In this document: in pieces, positions 63,033-64,000 of the stretch
How positions within the stretch are numbered: the stretch's first letter is position 1
Layout of the letters: each line of letters opens with the position of its first letter
Source: Pedobacter ureilyticus
GTDB lineage: Bacteria > Bacteroidota > Bacteroidia > Sphingobacteriales > Sphingobacteriaceae
Assembly (NCBI RefSeq): GCF_005925345.1
Contig: NZ_SSHJ01000003.1
Coordinates: 62,001-126,000 of the forward strand
DNA length: 64,000 nucleotides
Direction: 5' to 3'
The notes under the pieces: model-generated
What the model saw: only the letters and a program-made list of their open reading frames with translations
The model's database searches: none
What the model was told of the DNA's origin: nothing
Translations under genes and position numbers: made by a program

Positions 63033-64000
63033 ATGGGATTTAATCTATTTCCAAAACCAGCGCCACACAAACCTTTATTACCCGAAAGCACCGTAAAATC
63101 TATCTATAGTAAAGAAAGGATCAAAGTTTTTATAGGCATTTTTGTAGGTTACGCGGCCTACTATTTTGTACGTAAAAACTTTTCTTTCGCCGTTCCCGAG
63201 TTGCAAAAATTGGGATTTAGTAAAGGCGAATTAGGTTTGGCCGCATCAGCACTTTCTATAGCCTACGGTTTTAGCAAGTTTTTAATGGGCAATATTTCTG
63301 ATAGGAGCAATGCAAGATATTTTCTTTCCATAGGTTTGGTATTGTCTGCGTTTACCATGATTTTTATGGGATTTGTTCCGTTTGCAACATCGTCTATCGC
63401 GGTAATGTTTGTCTTATTATTTATAAACGGATGGTTTCAGGGGATGGGTTGGCCACCGTGTGGCAGGGTAGTAGCTCACTGGTTTTCGGTTAGAGAAAGA
63501 GGTAGAGCAATGTCTATTTGGAATTTAGCACATAATATTGGTGGCTTTCTAGTAGGGCCATTAACCGTTTTAGGTTTTGAGTTGTTTGCAGGCTACCAAG
63601 GTATGTTGTATTTTCCAGGTTTGGTATCCATATTGTTTGCCATAGTTGCATTTGTGTTAATCAGAGATACGCCGCAATCGGTAGGCTTGCCGCCTATTGA
63701 AGTTTATAATAACGACTATCCTAAAAGCTATGATGCTAAAACACAAGAACAAGAGTTTTCTGCGAAGGAAATTTTCCTGAAATATGTGTTGAATAACCGC
63801 TTGTTGTGGTATATCGCTATAGCTAACGCATTCGTATATCTAGTAAGAAACGGGATCATTAATTGGGCACCTACTTTTTTACAAGAGGTAAGCGGTTTCG
63901 ATAAAACTCAGGCCGCATTTGCATCTGGTGGCTACGAATTGGCAGCCATACCGGGTACATTGCTTTGTGGTTTAATGAGCGATAAATTCTTTAAAGGCCG
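63033..64000 (+). CDS. glpT: Glycerol-3-phosphate transporter (partial, cut by window end)
   Basis: MFS antiporter that takes in glycerol 3-phosphate in exchange for phosphate. The first 322 codons are present and open to the edge. It is strikingly close to enterobacterial Glp[21 protein letters not shown] (first substrate Arg at 47), [45 protein letters not shown], and [20 protein letters not shown] with the second substrate Arg. The remaining C-terminal segments lie outside the window. It completes the extracellular-phosphodiester to GlpD route. Confidence 0.94.
   Translation, partial: MGFNLFPKPAPHKPLLPESTVKSIYSKERIKVFIGIFVGYAAYYFVRKNFSFAVPELQKLGFSKGELGLAASALSIAYGFSKFLMGNISDRSNARYFLSIGLVLSAFTMIFMGFVPFATSSIAVMFVLLFINGWFQGMGWPPCGRVVAHWFSVRERGRAMSIWNLAHNIGGFLVGPLTVLGFELFAGYQGMLYFPGLVSILFAIVAFVLIRDTPQSVGLPPIEVYNNDYPKSYDAKTQEQEFSAKEIFLKYVLNNRLLWYIAIANAFVYLVRNGIINWAPTFLQEVSGFDKTQAAFASGGYELAAIPGTLLCGLMSDKFFKG

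Overview
The window looks like chromosome of a Bacteroidota member, most likely family Sphingobacteriaceae and probably Pedobacter or a close relative. The signs are AT-rich DNA, two TonB-dependent receptors (one a SusC/SusD pair with a DUF5689 protein), a type IX secretion (T9SS) C25 sortase-like protein, promoters of the Bacteroidota type (TAnnTTTG at -7), few strong Shine-Dalgarno sites, and many palindromic intergenic repeats. I see no phage, no complete insertion sequence, no CRISPR array and no tRNA or rRNA gene.

Layout. 0.2-10.1 kb: a TonB-like energy transducer, then an envelope cluster made of a GNAT/FemAB-like acyltransferase, an AsnB-type amidotransferase translationally coupled to a large PorU2-like T9SS sortase, and a GT4 glycosyltransferase. 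10.2-31 kb: housekeeping genes: purL, a glyoxalase-fold protein, yfiC, a YfcE-like phosphoesterase, fbp, a DUF2911 protein, rnhA, rpe, a TonB-dependent receptor, serC-serA, a SAM hydrolase, phoH, purC, a STAS protein, rnz, a cold-shock gene, fsa and the SRP RNA gene. 31.5-45.8 kb: gltBD, a 1.4-kb array of long palindromic repeats between convergent genes, ispD, queA, an ABC permease, a PIN-domain relic, an aspartate-type aminotransferase, a CDF metal transporter, a NUDIX protein and a CPBP protease. 46.7-64 kb: a glycerol and glycerophosphodiester locus: glpD-glpK-glpF, a divergent DeoR-type regulator, SusC, SusD, a DUF5689 lipoprotein, two secreted proteins, a calcineurin-like phosphoesterase, a GDPD lipoprotein and glpT, which runs off the end of the window.

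How the genes work together. The right-hand locus reads as one pathway. Surface proteins bind and import an organophosphate; the phosphoesterases release glycerol 3-phosphate or glycerol; GlpT and GlpF bring these in; GlpK and GlpD feed dihydroxyacetone phosphate to central metabolism. The susC promoter carries three to four 11-bp phased TTAATA/TTAACA-type repeats beside a perfect -7 box, which resembles a Pho box. An ATTGCG...CGC motif is shared by the glpR leader and the susC promoter. In the left-hand cluster the linked enzymes match, by type, what is needed to make and attach the amidated linking sugar of T9SS cargo, so a PorU2-linked anchoring module is a testable idea.

Items that an ORF caller would miss: the SRP RNA with a textbook promoter (31120-31257), a 48-codon gene (24637-24783), the PIN-domain relic (42642-42764), the truncated glpT, and several classes of structured intergenic repeat.
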